Positions 44,035-52,037 of a stretch of DNA of 64,000 bases are shown piece after piece. The stretch's first letter is position 1. Each line of letters begins with the position of its first letter. The notes beneath the pieces were generated by a model. It had not been told where the DNA came from. It saw only the letters and a program-made list of their open reading frames with translations, and did no database searches. This DNA comes from Pseudomonadota bacterium (GTDB taxonomy: Bacteria > Desulfobacterota > Desulfobacteria > Desulfobacterales > JAHIVH01), in NCBI GenBank assembly GCA_018816735.1, contig JAHIVH010000116.1:1-64000 (forward strand). Reading direction: 5' to 3'. A program made the translations under genes and the position numbers.

Positions 44035-45981
44035 TCAATATGAATTAAAATCCTCATTCGGAAAGGTGACATTAAAGCTTTGCACCGGTTCTGATGTAAT
44101 TTGGACATTTCTCTTCCAGTATATTTTTCGTCTTTCTGAAACAAGCAATTCAAATTTCAGGTCATAGGCTCCCATGGGCAGCAGCATGTTTAAGGGGCCT
44201 TTCTGGTTTACCAGCAATTCGCTACTGTCGAGTCCGGTTCTGAACAATGTTGTCTTCACAAAATCGGAAACATCTATCGCATCAGCGGTATAGAAATGAA
44301 CCTCAAAGGCCCTGAGTCCCAAATTTATCGTTTTTTCTATGGTTTGCCCAGGAATAACCAGAATATTTTTTTCCCATTTTTGAATTTTTTCAAAGGTTCC
44401 CGTATATTCGATCCGGATATCGTATCTGCCAGCAGGCAATAACGTATCAAATGGGTTTTGATCTGTCTCAAAAATAGGGATGTCCGCACTCCCTGTGTGA
44501 AATATCTGGGATTTTATAGCAGAAGGAACGGTTTCATCAGGCGTTGCATGCGTCAGGCAACTGACTTTTCCAAGGGCAAGATTGATAAATTCAAGGGTGG
44601 TTTCACCGTAGGTGACAGGAACACTATTTCTCCAGTGAGACCCGCTATAGATTTCATTTTCTATTTCAACCAGAATGTCATACCGCCCCTGAGGCAGATA
44701 TAAAGCTTCCGGGCGACTATCGGTTGCAAGAATCGCTGTGTCGTGATCGCCTGAACTGTAAACCGTCATCTTTAACGGTCCTTTGTATATCTCATTCTGG
44801 CTTTCATACACTGCCAGTTTTAATTTTGCCAGCATCAGGTTTAAGGTGCGATACGATTTTTTTCCAGCCTTTACTTGGATTGCGTTCAGCCAGATTGATT
44901 TTTGATACCCAAAATGGTTCACCTCCATCAGAAAATCATAGATGCCAGGCGGCAGATAATAGGAAAATGGAATTAAATCGGTCTGACCGATACTGTTTTC
45001 ATGATCACCGGCCCTAAAAATATGCGTCACGATATGTTGAGGGGGAGTTCGGTCTTCGGACAGCGTTGTATCGATATCAACCACGCCCAGATCGAGATCC
45101 ATGCTGACTGTTTTTTCACCTGTTTCAGGGACAACGATATCATTCATTTCCCTTGTGATATTGATGTGTTTATCCGAGCACTCAAGAATGAGTCTGTACG
45201 GACCTGGTGTTACAGAAAAAAAAACCGGATATCCTTTATAATCCTGATACAAAAATGGCTCATTCAAATGGTACAAGGATGCTCTGATGTTTCCGAAAAA
45301 AGGTTTACCCTTGGAAAGGGTTATATAAATTTCTAAATTACTTAAGGCGCCTTTTACAATCTGATTCAAACCATTTTCAATATCATCAACACTCAAGGCA
45401 TTAAGGCATATACCTTTTCCAACCCTGGCCAAGCAGTTCATATAAGATTGGGCGGATTCATCACCGATATCGATGCCAATAGAATTGACAGATATATCTT
45501 TAGAATTCCGAATCACCTTAACTGCTTCCTCACACGGATAAAATGAACAGCTATCTTCACCACTGCCAAGAATAATAACAACGCGTTTTCCATTGACGGT
45601 ATTTAAAGTTTTAATCGCCCGTATCAACGCTTTTGACAGTGGAATTTCCCCTTGGGGCCTGAGATTTCTGATAGTTCTTAAATATACAGATTTATTCTTC
45701 TCATCCATCATTCTTAAAGACATATCGTCAAATGGGGTGTCACACCCTTTGTTTTTGGTATTTCCACAAATAATCATTCCCATTTGTACAGGCTCATCCA
45801 GGGATTCGATAAAATGTATCAGTCCTTTTTTTAAAATATTGATTTTCAATACATTGTCTTTTTTTTCCTGCATGGCAACGGAGGCATCCACAATCACAAA
45901 AAAACTGGTTTCCGCATTCGCATCAATAATTAATAGAGACAATAATATTCCTGTAATTATAGGAATATATATATTTTTCAC
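44035..45981 (-). CDS. Exported von Willebrand A protein with repeated beta modules
   Basis: The 648-residue protein has an N-terminal signal peptide ending near ANAE, a von Willebrand A domain (about 25-215), and then four or five 90-100-residue beta-sandwich repeats marked by YLPPGIYDF, YLPQGRYDI, LLPAGRYDI and LLPMGAYDL. The vWA metal site is degraded: DxSxS reads DASVAM, and the usual Thr near GxTPL reads GEIPLSKAL. It therefore probably binds partners without the normal metal. It starts at GTG behind CAGGAGC. No neighbour tells its function; likely periplasmic or surface located. Confidence 0.78.
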   Translation of the reverse strand: MKNIYIPIITGILLSLLIIDANAETSFFVIVDASVAMQEKKDNVLKINILKKGLIHFIESLDEPVQMGMIICGNTKNKGCDTPFDDMSLRMMDEKNKSVYLRTIRNLRPQGEIPLSKALIRAIKTLNTVNGKRVVIILGSGEDSCSFYPCEEAVKVIRNSKDISVNSIGIDIGDESAQSYMNCLARVGKGICLNALSVDDIENGLNQIVKGALSNLEIYITLSKGKPFFGNIRASLYHLNEPFLYQDYKGYPVFFSVTPGPYRLILECSDKHINITREMNDIVVPETGEKTVSMDLDLGVVDIDTTLSEDRTPPQHIVTHIFRAGDHENSIGQTDLIPFSYYLPPGIYDFLMEVNHFGYQKSIWLNAIQVKAGKKSYRTLNLMLAKLKLAVYESQNEIYKGPLKMTVYSSGDHDTAILATDSRPEALYLPQGRYDILVEIENEIYSGSHWRNSVPVTYGETTLEFINLALGKVSCLTHATPDETVPSAIKSQIFHTGSADIPIFETDQNPFDTLLPAGRYDIRIEYTGTFEKIQKWEKNILVIPGQTIEKTINLGLRAFEVHFYTADAIDVSDFVKTTLFRTGLDSSELLVNQKGPLNMLLPMGAYDLKFELLVSERRKIYWKRNVQITSEPVQSFNVTFPNEDFNSY

Positions 45982-46108
45982 GATTTATGCTCCTGTTTTT
46001 CATTATTTGATTCGATCTGTACTCAACCACTGATAGTCTGATATCAATTATTATTGATATTGAAAAGCCATAACACCTTAAATTCTGAAAATTCTTTTGC
46101 ATGCTCTG

Positions 46109-46137
46109 TTGACACAAATCTATCTGTTGTCTATATT
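46109..46137 (+). promoter_or_regulatory. Strong sigma-70 promoter for map
   Basis: Perfect TTGACA (46109-46114), exact 17-base spacer and TATATT (46132-46137). The predicted start is about 23 bases before the methionine aminopeptidase ATG. It is the best sigma-70 promoter I see in the window. Confidence 0.75.
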
Positions 46138-46166
46138 CCCCTGACAGAAAAAGGAACTATCAAATC

Positions 46167-47048
46167 ATGAATGATAAAACTGGAAGAAATGATTTCTGTC
46201 CATGTGGAAGTGGCCAAAAATATAAAAAATGCTGTTTGAAAAAGGACACGCCTTTAAGGTCACCTTCACTGAAACAATCCTATTATAAAAAATACAATAT
46301 CCGAATTAAGGATGAAAAAGATATTGATGGAATTAGAAAAGCGGGCTTGCTTGTTGTAGATACCCTGGAAAAAGTAAAAGAATTTATCAAGGCAGATATC
46401 ACGACTGACGATATCAACACGCTCGTGCATGAGCATACTCTGAAAAATGGGGGAATTCCTGCGCCACTGAACTATAGAAATTTCCCCAAAAGCGTATGTG
46501 TGTCCGTTAACAACGTCATCTGCCATGGCATTCCAGGACCTTATATCATTCAGGCCGGAGATATTGTTAATGTAGATATTACGACCATACTGGATGGGTA
46601 TTTTGCAGATGCAAGCATGACCTTTTTTATCGGGAAGCCGAATGAAAATGCACAAAAAATCGTCGACGTAACCCGGGAAAGTCTGAAGCGTGGCATGAAA
46701 GCCGTGAAACCCGGAAATACAACCGGTGATATTGGCTGGTCTATTCAGTCGTTTGTGGAAAGTCATGGATGTTCTGTGGTCAGGGAATATGTAGGCCATG
46801 GTATCGGGTTTGAATTCCATGAATCTCCCCATATTCTTCATTATGGTAAAAAAGGCAGCGGCATCCCCCTGGTTGAAGGGATGGTCTTTACAATTGAACC
46901 CATGATCAATCTGGGCAACAGAAAAATCAAAACAGAAAAAGACGGCTGGACAGTTGTAACAGCCGATGGCTCACTTTCAGCCCAGTTTGAACAGACGATC
47001 CTTGTGACAGAAAACGGTTATGAATCCTTGACCCCATTCAACCTTTAA
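46167..47048 (+). CDS. map: Type I methionine aminopeptidase with SEC-C motif
   Basis: The 293-residue enzyme removes initiator methionine. Residues 6-25 form a SEC-C zinc motif ([17 protein letters not shown]), followed by the aminopeptidase fold with the five metal ligands: Asp in VNVDITT, Asp in GYFADASM, His in YVGHGIG, Glu in FTIEPM and Glu in FEQTILV. The SEC-C extension occurs in a subset of bacterial MetAPs (and in SecA), where it is thought to bind the ribosome. It is the first gene of an operon with the PBP1B gene 39 bases later. Confidence 0.95.
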   Translation: MNDKTGRNDFCPCGSGQKYKKCCLKKDTPLRSPSLKQSYYKKYNIRIKDEKDIDGIRKAGLLVVDTLEKVKEFIKADITTDDINTLVHEHTLKNGGIPAPLNYRNFPKSVCVSVNNVICHGIPGPYIIQAGDIVNVDITTILDGYFADASMTFFIGKPNENAQKIVDVTRESLKRGMKAVKPGNTTGDIGWSIQSFVESHGCSVVREYVGHGIGFEFHESPHILHYGKKGSGIPLVEGMVFTIEPMINLGNRKIKTEKDGWTVVTADGSLSAQFEQTILVTENGYESLTPFNL

Positions 47049-47086
47049 CGCTTTTCTTCGCCTGTCTTATTAAATGGACCGACATC

Positions 47087-49399
47087 ATGCCTTCTTCCAA
47101 TCGCCGCATCATCAAGTTGGCCCTTAAAGGACTTCTTGCCTCAACTGTTCTGTGTTTTATCGCTGTGGCAGTTGCCATGTTTCATCTGACCTTTCAAATC
47201 GAAAAACGATTCTCCGGGAAACGCTGGAATATACCGTCAAGAGTATATTCAGATACAACACCGCTATTTCCCGGCCAGACCATCAATCGCGATAGTTTTC
47301 TGATGAAATTGGCAAATCTCGGTTACAAACGTGTTGAAACCACTTTATCGGAAAAAGGGACATTTACCGAAACACCTCAAAAGATCAGTTTTTTTTTAAA
47401 AGATACTTTTCTAAAACATTTTGATCGCAGAGGATTTCCCATCAGCATCTATCTGGATGAAAACCTGATCACATCCATCCAACAAAACGAAACAGGAAAG
47501 ATGATAGATTATCTGGAGCTGGAACCTGAAGAACTCATGCTTTTTTTCGGTCCGGAAAGGGAGAAACGTCTTCTTGTATCTATAAACCAGGTCCCCCTAT
47601 ATCTGCAGCATGCAGTTATTTCAGCAGAAGACAGGAAATTCTACACACACTTTGGGATTGATCCTTCAGGGATGTTAAGAGCCCTCTATAAAAATCTCAA
47701 GGAAGGAAAAGTTAAACAGGGCGGGTCAACCCTGACCCAGCAACTCGCAAAAAACTATTTTCTGACACCTGAACGAACAATCATCCGAAAAATAAAAGAG
47801 ATCCTCATTTCACTGATTATTGAAGGGCTCTATGAAAAAAATGAAATTCTTGAAATATATCTCAATGAAATCTATTTTGGGCAAAATGGCTCTGTGGCCA
47901 TCAATGGTATTGGAGAGGCCTCATATTTCTATTTTGGAAAAGATGTGAGCCAATTGTCAATAGATGAATCCGCAATATTGGCCGGTCTCATCAAAGCACC
48001 GAACCTGTATTCGCCATATGCAAATATAACACGCTGTAAAAAAAGAAGAGATCAGGTTTTACGGTCAATGATGGAAAACGGCTGGCTTTCAGATGGGGAG
48101 CTTGAGCGTTCCCTAAATATACCTGTCACGTCTCTGGGGTATCGCAGATATGGAAAAAAAGCACCCTATTTCATGGACTATTTGGCTCACCAGCTTGAAA
48201 AGCTATATGCTCCCGAAACCTTGAAAAATGACGGATTGTCCATTCTGACCACTCTGGACACACAAGTTCAGACCGTTACTGAAAACGCCCTTGAAAATGG
48301 TCTTCACAGAATCGAAGCATCGATTCCTGCACTGAAAAAAGACAATCCATTAGAAAAACTTCAGGGCGTTGTAATTGTCATGCAACCCAGAACCGGCAAC
48401 ATCATTGCCATGGTCGGAGGAAGGGACTACAGTATCAGCCAGTTTAATCGTGCGGTTTATGCAGAAAGGCAACCTGGCAGCGCATTTAAACCTTTTGTTT
48501 TTTTAAGTGCACTCGATTATTTTTACCCATCAACCATTTTAAATAACACTGAGTTATCCTATACCATTGACGGCGAAACGTGGTCCCCCAAGAATTACTC
48601 AGATAAATTCCCATCATCTGTGTCCATGCGCCAGGCATTGGCCTTTTCACTTAATCTGGCAACTGTTGATCTTGCAATCAAAACAGGTATTCAGCATATT
48701 TTGGACACGAGTCATCTATTTGGATTTTCTACGAGATTTGATGCATATCCTTCATTGGCGTTAGGCGCCTATGAAGTGATTCCCCTGGAACTGGCCACGG
48801 CCTATTGTGTTTTTGCTGCAGATGGTGTGTTGCCCTGTCCACTATCTGTCAGAAAAGTGATGGATGCAAACGGAACGGTTATCGAAAGGCAGCATATGGA
48901 AATAAAATCCATTACTTCACCTGAAAAATCATTTCTGATCAGCTCGATGCTTGAGACTGCTGTAAAGGAAGGGACGGGGAAATCCCTAAATGGCTGCGGC
49001 ATTTCATTTCCTGTTGCAGGTAAAACAGGTACAACCAACAATTCCAGAGATGCCTGGTTTGTCGGGTATACGCCTGATATTTTAGCACTGGTTTGGGTGG
49101 GGTTTGATAATGGAGATTCCCTTCTCTCGACCGGAGCATATGCGGCACTCCCCATATGGGCGGAATTGATCCGGAATATCCCCCAATACATCTCAGGTAA
49201 AAATTTTAAAATTCCCGAAGGCATAGAAAAGATAGTTGTTTGTCGTGACAGCGGCCTGCCTGCAAATAAAAATAGTTGTATAAAAACTGAAGAAGAAGTA
49301 TTCCTAAAAGAAAATGTACCTAAAAAACATTGCCCGTTGCACAAGCAAAAAGGAATGATTGACAATCTGCTGGATCGTATAAAACAGATTATTCAGTAA
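47087..49399 (+). CDS. mrcB: Bifunctional peptidoglycan synthase, PBP1B type
   Basis: The 770-residue enzyme polymerises glycan strands and crosslinks stem peptides. It has a basic N-terminal cytoplasmic tail, one membrane anchor (about 10-35), a UB2H-like region (about 45-115; PSRVYSDTTPL), a glycosyltransferase domain with catalytic Glu near residue 181 in SAEDRKFYTHFG and QGGSTLTQQLAKNYF, and a transpeptidase domain with SxxK in GSAFKPF (Ser about 464), SLN, and KTGTT (Lys about 646). All catalytic motifs are intact and the length fits PBP1B rather than PBP1A. It follows map closely and precedes a TPR lipoprotein, possibly an activator. Confidence 0.92.
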   Translation: MPSSNRRIIKLALKGLLASTVLCFIAVAVAMFHLTFQIEKRFSGKRWNIPSRVYSDTTPLFPGQTINRDSFLMKLANLGYKRVETTLSEKGTFTETPQKISFFLKDTFLKHFDRRGFPISIYLDENLITSIQQNETGKMIDYLELEPEELMLFFGPEREKRLLVSINQVPLYLQHAVISAEDRKFYTHFGIDPSGMLRALYKNLKEGKVKQGGSTLTQQLAKNYFLTPERTIIRKIKEILISLIIEGLYEKNEILEIYLNEIYFGQNGSVAINGIGEASYFYFGKDVSQLSIDESAILAGLIKAPNLYSPYANITRCKKRRDQVLRSMMENGWLSDGELERSLNIPVTSLGYRRYGKKAPYFMDYLAHQLEKLYAPETLKNDGLSILTTLDTQVQTVTENALENGLHRIEASIPALKKDNPLEKLQGVVIVMQPRTGNIIAMVGGRDYSISQFNRAVYAERQPGSAFKPFVFLSALDYFYPSTILNNTELSYTIDGETWSPKNYSDKFPSSVSMRQALAFSLNLATVDLAIKTGIQHILDTSHLFGFSTRFDAYPSLALGAYEVIPLELATAYCVFAADGVLPCPLSVRKVMDANGTVIERQHMEIKSITSPEKSFLISSMLETAVKEGTGKSLNGCGISFPVAGKTGTTNNSRDAWFVGYTPDILALVWVGFDNGDSLLSTGAYAALPIWAELIRNIPQYISGKNFKIPEGIEKIVVCRDSGLPANKNSCIKTEEEVFLKENVPKKHCPLHKQKGMIDNLLDRIKQIIQ

Positions 49400-49469
49400 C
49401 CTGTTTTTAAAGCAAGCATCAACGTGCCTGAAGCAAAATTTGATCTTTAATGAATCGTAACTCAATTAA

Positions 49470-49901
49470 ATGACTACTTATAAAAAGACATCTATACTCA
49501 TCTCACTGATCCTGTTTTTTACGCTTGCCGCATGCGGGGGAATCAAACCACGCGCAAGGCATTCTTCCCAAAGTGATGACGTCCATTCTACCAGGCAAAA
49601 AAACGAAACTGATGATCCAAGAATGCTGGCATCACTCAATCTCACATCGCAGGCAGAAAAACTTTTAAATGAGGGGAAATATGATGAGGCGATAAACATG
49701 CTGGAACGGTCTGTTGCCATTCATTCCCAGAATGGGAAAAACTACTTTTTTCTGGCTGAAGCATGGCTGATGAAAGGCAACATCAACCTGGCAAAAGAAT
49801 TCAACCAATTGGCATCAATCTATCTTAAAACCGATAGCCATTTTTCAAAACGAATCAAAGACCAGAAAACCAAGATCGATAGTTATTTTACGATTCAATA
49901 A
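49470..49901 (+). CDS. TPR-containing lipoprotein
   Basis: The 143-residue lipoprotein has a signal peptide with lipobox LAAC (Cys22), a polar Ser/Asp-rich linker, and about two tetratricopeptide repeats (LNLTSQAEKLLNEGKYDEAI; YFFLAEAWLMKGNINLA). It lies 70 bases after PBP1B. Small TPR-containing lipoproteins of this kind (LpoB or YbgF-like in spirit) can activate PBP1B or organise the envelope, but the sequence does not prove it. A bidirectional hairpin terminator follows. Confidence 0.72.
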   Translation: MTTYKKTSILISLILFFTLAACGGIKPRARHSSQSDDVHSTRQKNETDDPRMLASLNLTSQAEKLLNEGKYDEAINMLERSVAIHSQNGKNYFFLAEAWLMKGNINLAKEFNQLASIYLKTDSHFSKRIKDQKTKIDSYFTIQ

Positions 49902-49966
49902 ATGCCATTGTTAATGCCGGAACAGGGCAAAAAACATTTAAAAAATGGTTATACGTCACCAATGCC

Positions 49967-49997
49967 GAAAAGCCTGATCTGTGGAACCAGGCTTTTC
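49967..49997. terminator. Bidirectional terminator
   Basis: GAAAAGCCTG and its exact complement CAGGCTTTTC enclose an 11-base loop between the convergent TPR lipoprotein and phasin genes. A runs on one side and T runs on the other allow intrinsic termination on both strands. Confidence 0.7.
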
Positions 49998-50047
49998 AGA
50001 TTTGATAGTGAATTTTTTTGGAATTGATCCTAATCCAGCGCCAGGAC

Positions 50048-50374
50048 TTATGCAGTAGCCTGAGTTTTTCCTTTTGACTTGGTCGCATTTTTCTGAATAT
50101 CAGTGAAAAATGATTCCAACTTCTTGTAATTGTCATCAAAGGATTTTTTGTATTCATCCTGGCCTTTTTTGTATGCGGCACTCCATTCATCAAGAACTTT
50201 GATACTGTCCTGTGGCAGGTAAGGTACCTGGTCCAGCATGGATGCGGTGAATTTTTCAGTCTGGCTCTGAATGGCAATTAGTGATTCATATGAATTGTCA
50301 ATTGCCGTTTTCTGCATTTCAATCATTTTCAGTGCAATCTTGGATGGGTCGAAATCTTTTAATAAGTTTAACAT
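50048..50374 (-). CDS. Phasin-like protein
   Basis: The 108-residue helical protein has the amphipathic pattern (MIEMQKTAIDNSYESLIAIQ ... LDEWSAAYKKGQDEY) of phasins that coat polyhydroxyalkanoate granules, and ends in a basic Lys/Ala-rich tail (KSKGKTQATA) that may bind DNA or granule surface. A strong AAGGAGG precedes the ATG. No PHA synthase is in the window, so granule association is an inference. It could instead be a small stress-related helical protein. Confidence 0.6.
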   Translation of the reverse strand: MLNLLKDFDPSKIALKMIEMQKTAIDNSYESLIAIQSQTEKFTASMLDQVPYLPQDSIKVLDEWSAAYKKGQDEYKKSFDDNYKKLESFFTDIQKNATKSKGKTQATA

Positions 50375-50413
50375 TTTAGGCCTCCTTTGTTAGCTTCTGT
50401 TAAATGTTAGTAT

Positions 50414-50441
50414 AATATAATTCATTTTCGCATAGAGTCAA
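50414..50441 (-). promoter_or_regulatory. Promoter of the phasin-like gene
   Basis: On the minus strand TTGACT (50436-50441), a 16-base spacer, and TATATT (50414-50419), about 40 bases before the start codon. The strong ribosome site next to it suggests high expression. Confidence 0.6.
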
Positions 50442-50654
50442 GCAAAAATATTGCATTGCACAAAAAAGTTAATCATTACATAAGGACCTGAATTTTAACT
50501 TAATATTAAATTATCGTTATATTTATGTTAATTTTTTATGTTGCATGATACATTTTCGCATTTTATTTTTGACGAAAATAGTTTTCTTTAAGTGCAAATT
50601 CGATTATAACCAAGTCCAAATTTTTTGATTGTTTTGAAATTCAAAGGAGAAGAT

Positions 50655-51692
50655 ATGACAAAAGTAGGCATTATTGGTGCGACCGGATATACCGGCGTGG
50701 AACTTGTCAGATTAATTGCCGGACACCCTGAGGCGACACTCTCCATCATCACATCCAGACAACATGCAGGCGTATCTATAAGTGATGTCTATCCTGCCTT
50801 AAATGGTATCGCGGATTTAACCTGCGACGTTTTTTCAGTCGAAAAGGTATGCGAAATGACCGACGTTGTCTTTTTGGCACTTCCTCATAAAATGCCTATG
50901 GAGATTGTTCCTGACCTTATTAAAAATAATAGAAAAGTAATTGATCTCTCAGCTGATTTCAGGTTTCGAGATATCGCCAGATACGAATCCGCCTATCAAG
51001 CCCACACATCTGCACATCTGGCATCCGAGTCGGTTTATGGCCTGGCTGAAGTTTACAGAAATGAAATCAGGGCAGCATCCCTTATCGGTAATCCTGGCTG
51101 CTACCCGACAAGTATTCTGCTTCCGATGATTCCGTTGATCAAAGAAAGACTGATCAATCCCGGAACCATTATTTCTGACTCAAAGTCAGGTGTGAGCGGT
51201 GCAGGAAGAGGATTATCGCTTGGGTCCCATTTCTGCGAAGTCAATGAATCGTTTAAGGCCTACAAGGTAGTCGAACACAGACATACGCCTGAAATTGAAG
51301 AAATATTAAGCATTGAAGCCGGAACCGATGTTAATATCACATTCATTCCGCACCTGATTCCAGTGACCCGGGGAATGCTCTCAACTATCTATACGGATCT
51401 TGTAAAAACGGTTTCCGAAAAGACGGTATTCGACTGTTTGAATGATTATTACAGGGATGCGCCGTTTGTAAGGATTCTGAAAAATAAAAAGGTGCCTGAC
51501 ATCCTGTGGGTGAGTCGAACCAATTATTGCGATATCGGTTTCCGAATCGATAAACGCACAAACCGTCTGATAGTCATATCAGCCATTGATAATTTAATGA
51601 AAGGCGCTTCAGGCCAGGCTGTTCAGAACATGAATATCATGCTTGGTATTGATGAAACCACAGGCTTGAATGACAAACCATTTCTTTTATAA
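50655..51692 (+). CDS. argC: N-acetyl-gamma-glutamyl-phosphate reductase
   Basis: The 345-residue enzyme reduces N-acetylglutamyl phosphate to the semialdehyde with NADPH in arginine biosynthesis. Recognised by the N-terminal GIIGATGYTGVELVRL nucleotide loop, DLSADFRF, the catalytic Cys in GNPGCYPTS, the VSGAGR loop and the HRHTPEIEE segment (His). Length is standard. The ATG at 50655 follows AAAGGAGAAG; the ten-codon longer frame begins before this and is not used. The histidine-rich small ORF follows 25 bases later. Confidence 0.96.
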   Translation: MTKVGIIGATGYTGVELVRLIAGHPEATLSIITSRQHAGVSISDVYPALNGIADLTCDVFSVEKVCEMTDVVFLALPHKMPMEIVPDLIKNNRKVIDLSADFRFRDIARYESAYQAHTSAHLASESVYGLAEVYRNEIRAASLIGNPGCYPTSILLPMIPLIKERLINPGTIISDSKSGVSGAGRGLSLGSHFCEVNESFKAYKVVEHRHTPEIEEILSIEAGTDVNITFIPHLIPVTRGMLSTIYTDLVKTVSEKTVFDCLNDYYRDAPFVRILKNKKVPDILWVSRTNYCDIGFRIDKRTNRLIVISAIDNLMKGASGQAVQNMNIMLGIDETTGLNDKPFLL

Positions 51693-51717
51693 ACATTATT
51701 AAAGCAGGATTAAAATT

Positions 51718-51993
51718 ATGACACACCACCACCATCACGACCATGACCATGACCATGATCATCATGAGCATCATCATACTGAAAGCGAGATGACATTTGA
51801 AGAAAAGATACAGACGCTTCTTTCGCACTGGATCAATCACAATAAGGATCATGCAAAAAATTATATGGACTGGTCACAGAAAACAAGGGAAGCCGGCAAA
51901 CACGATATTGCTGATCTACTCAAAGAAGCTTCAGAATTGACTCAAAACATCACGACAGTTTTCGAGAAAGCCCTTGACCTTTCCAAAAAATAA
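51718..51993 (+). CDS. Histidine-rich small protein
   Basis: The 91-residue protein begins with thirteen histidines in the first 20 residues, interspersed with Asp and Glu, followed by a 65-residue helical domain (EKIQTLLSHWINHNKDHAKNY). The tail is a likely nickel, zinc, or cobalt binding or storage segment; the helical part recalls small His-rich metal-binding proteins near nickel or zinc enzymes. The start ATG follows AGGATTAAA. No metalloenzyme gene is adjacent (argC is not metal dependent), so the role is unclear. The terminator-like palindrome follows the stop. Confidence 0.7.
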   Translation: MTHHHHHDHDHDHDHHEHHHTESEMTFEEKIQTLLSHWINHNKDHAKNYMDWSQKTREAGKHDIADLLKEASELTQNITTVFEKALDLSKK

Positions 51994-52005
51994 TCGGGTA
52001 TAAAT

Positions 52006-52037
52006 AACCTGAAAGCCTGATATCAGGCTTTCAGGTT
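52006..52037. terminator. Perfect 32-bp palindrome overlapping a stop codon
   Basis: AACCTGAAAGCCTGAT joined directly to its reverse complement forms a perfect palindrome between convergent genes. It includes the stop and last codons of the exporter gene on the minus strand. It probably acts as a bidirectional terminator, though long T runs are absent. Confidence 0.7.

Noticed and set aside
46266-46841. 191-codon minus-strand frame opposite map
   Set aside because: Antisense to methionine aminopeptidase; nothing supports expression.
48802-49365. 187-codon minus-strand frame opposite mrcB
   Set aside because: Antisense to the transpeptidase domain with intact motifs.
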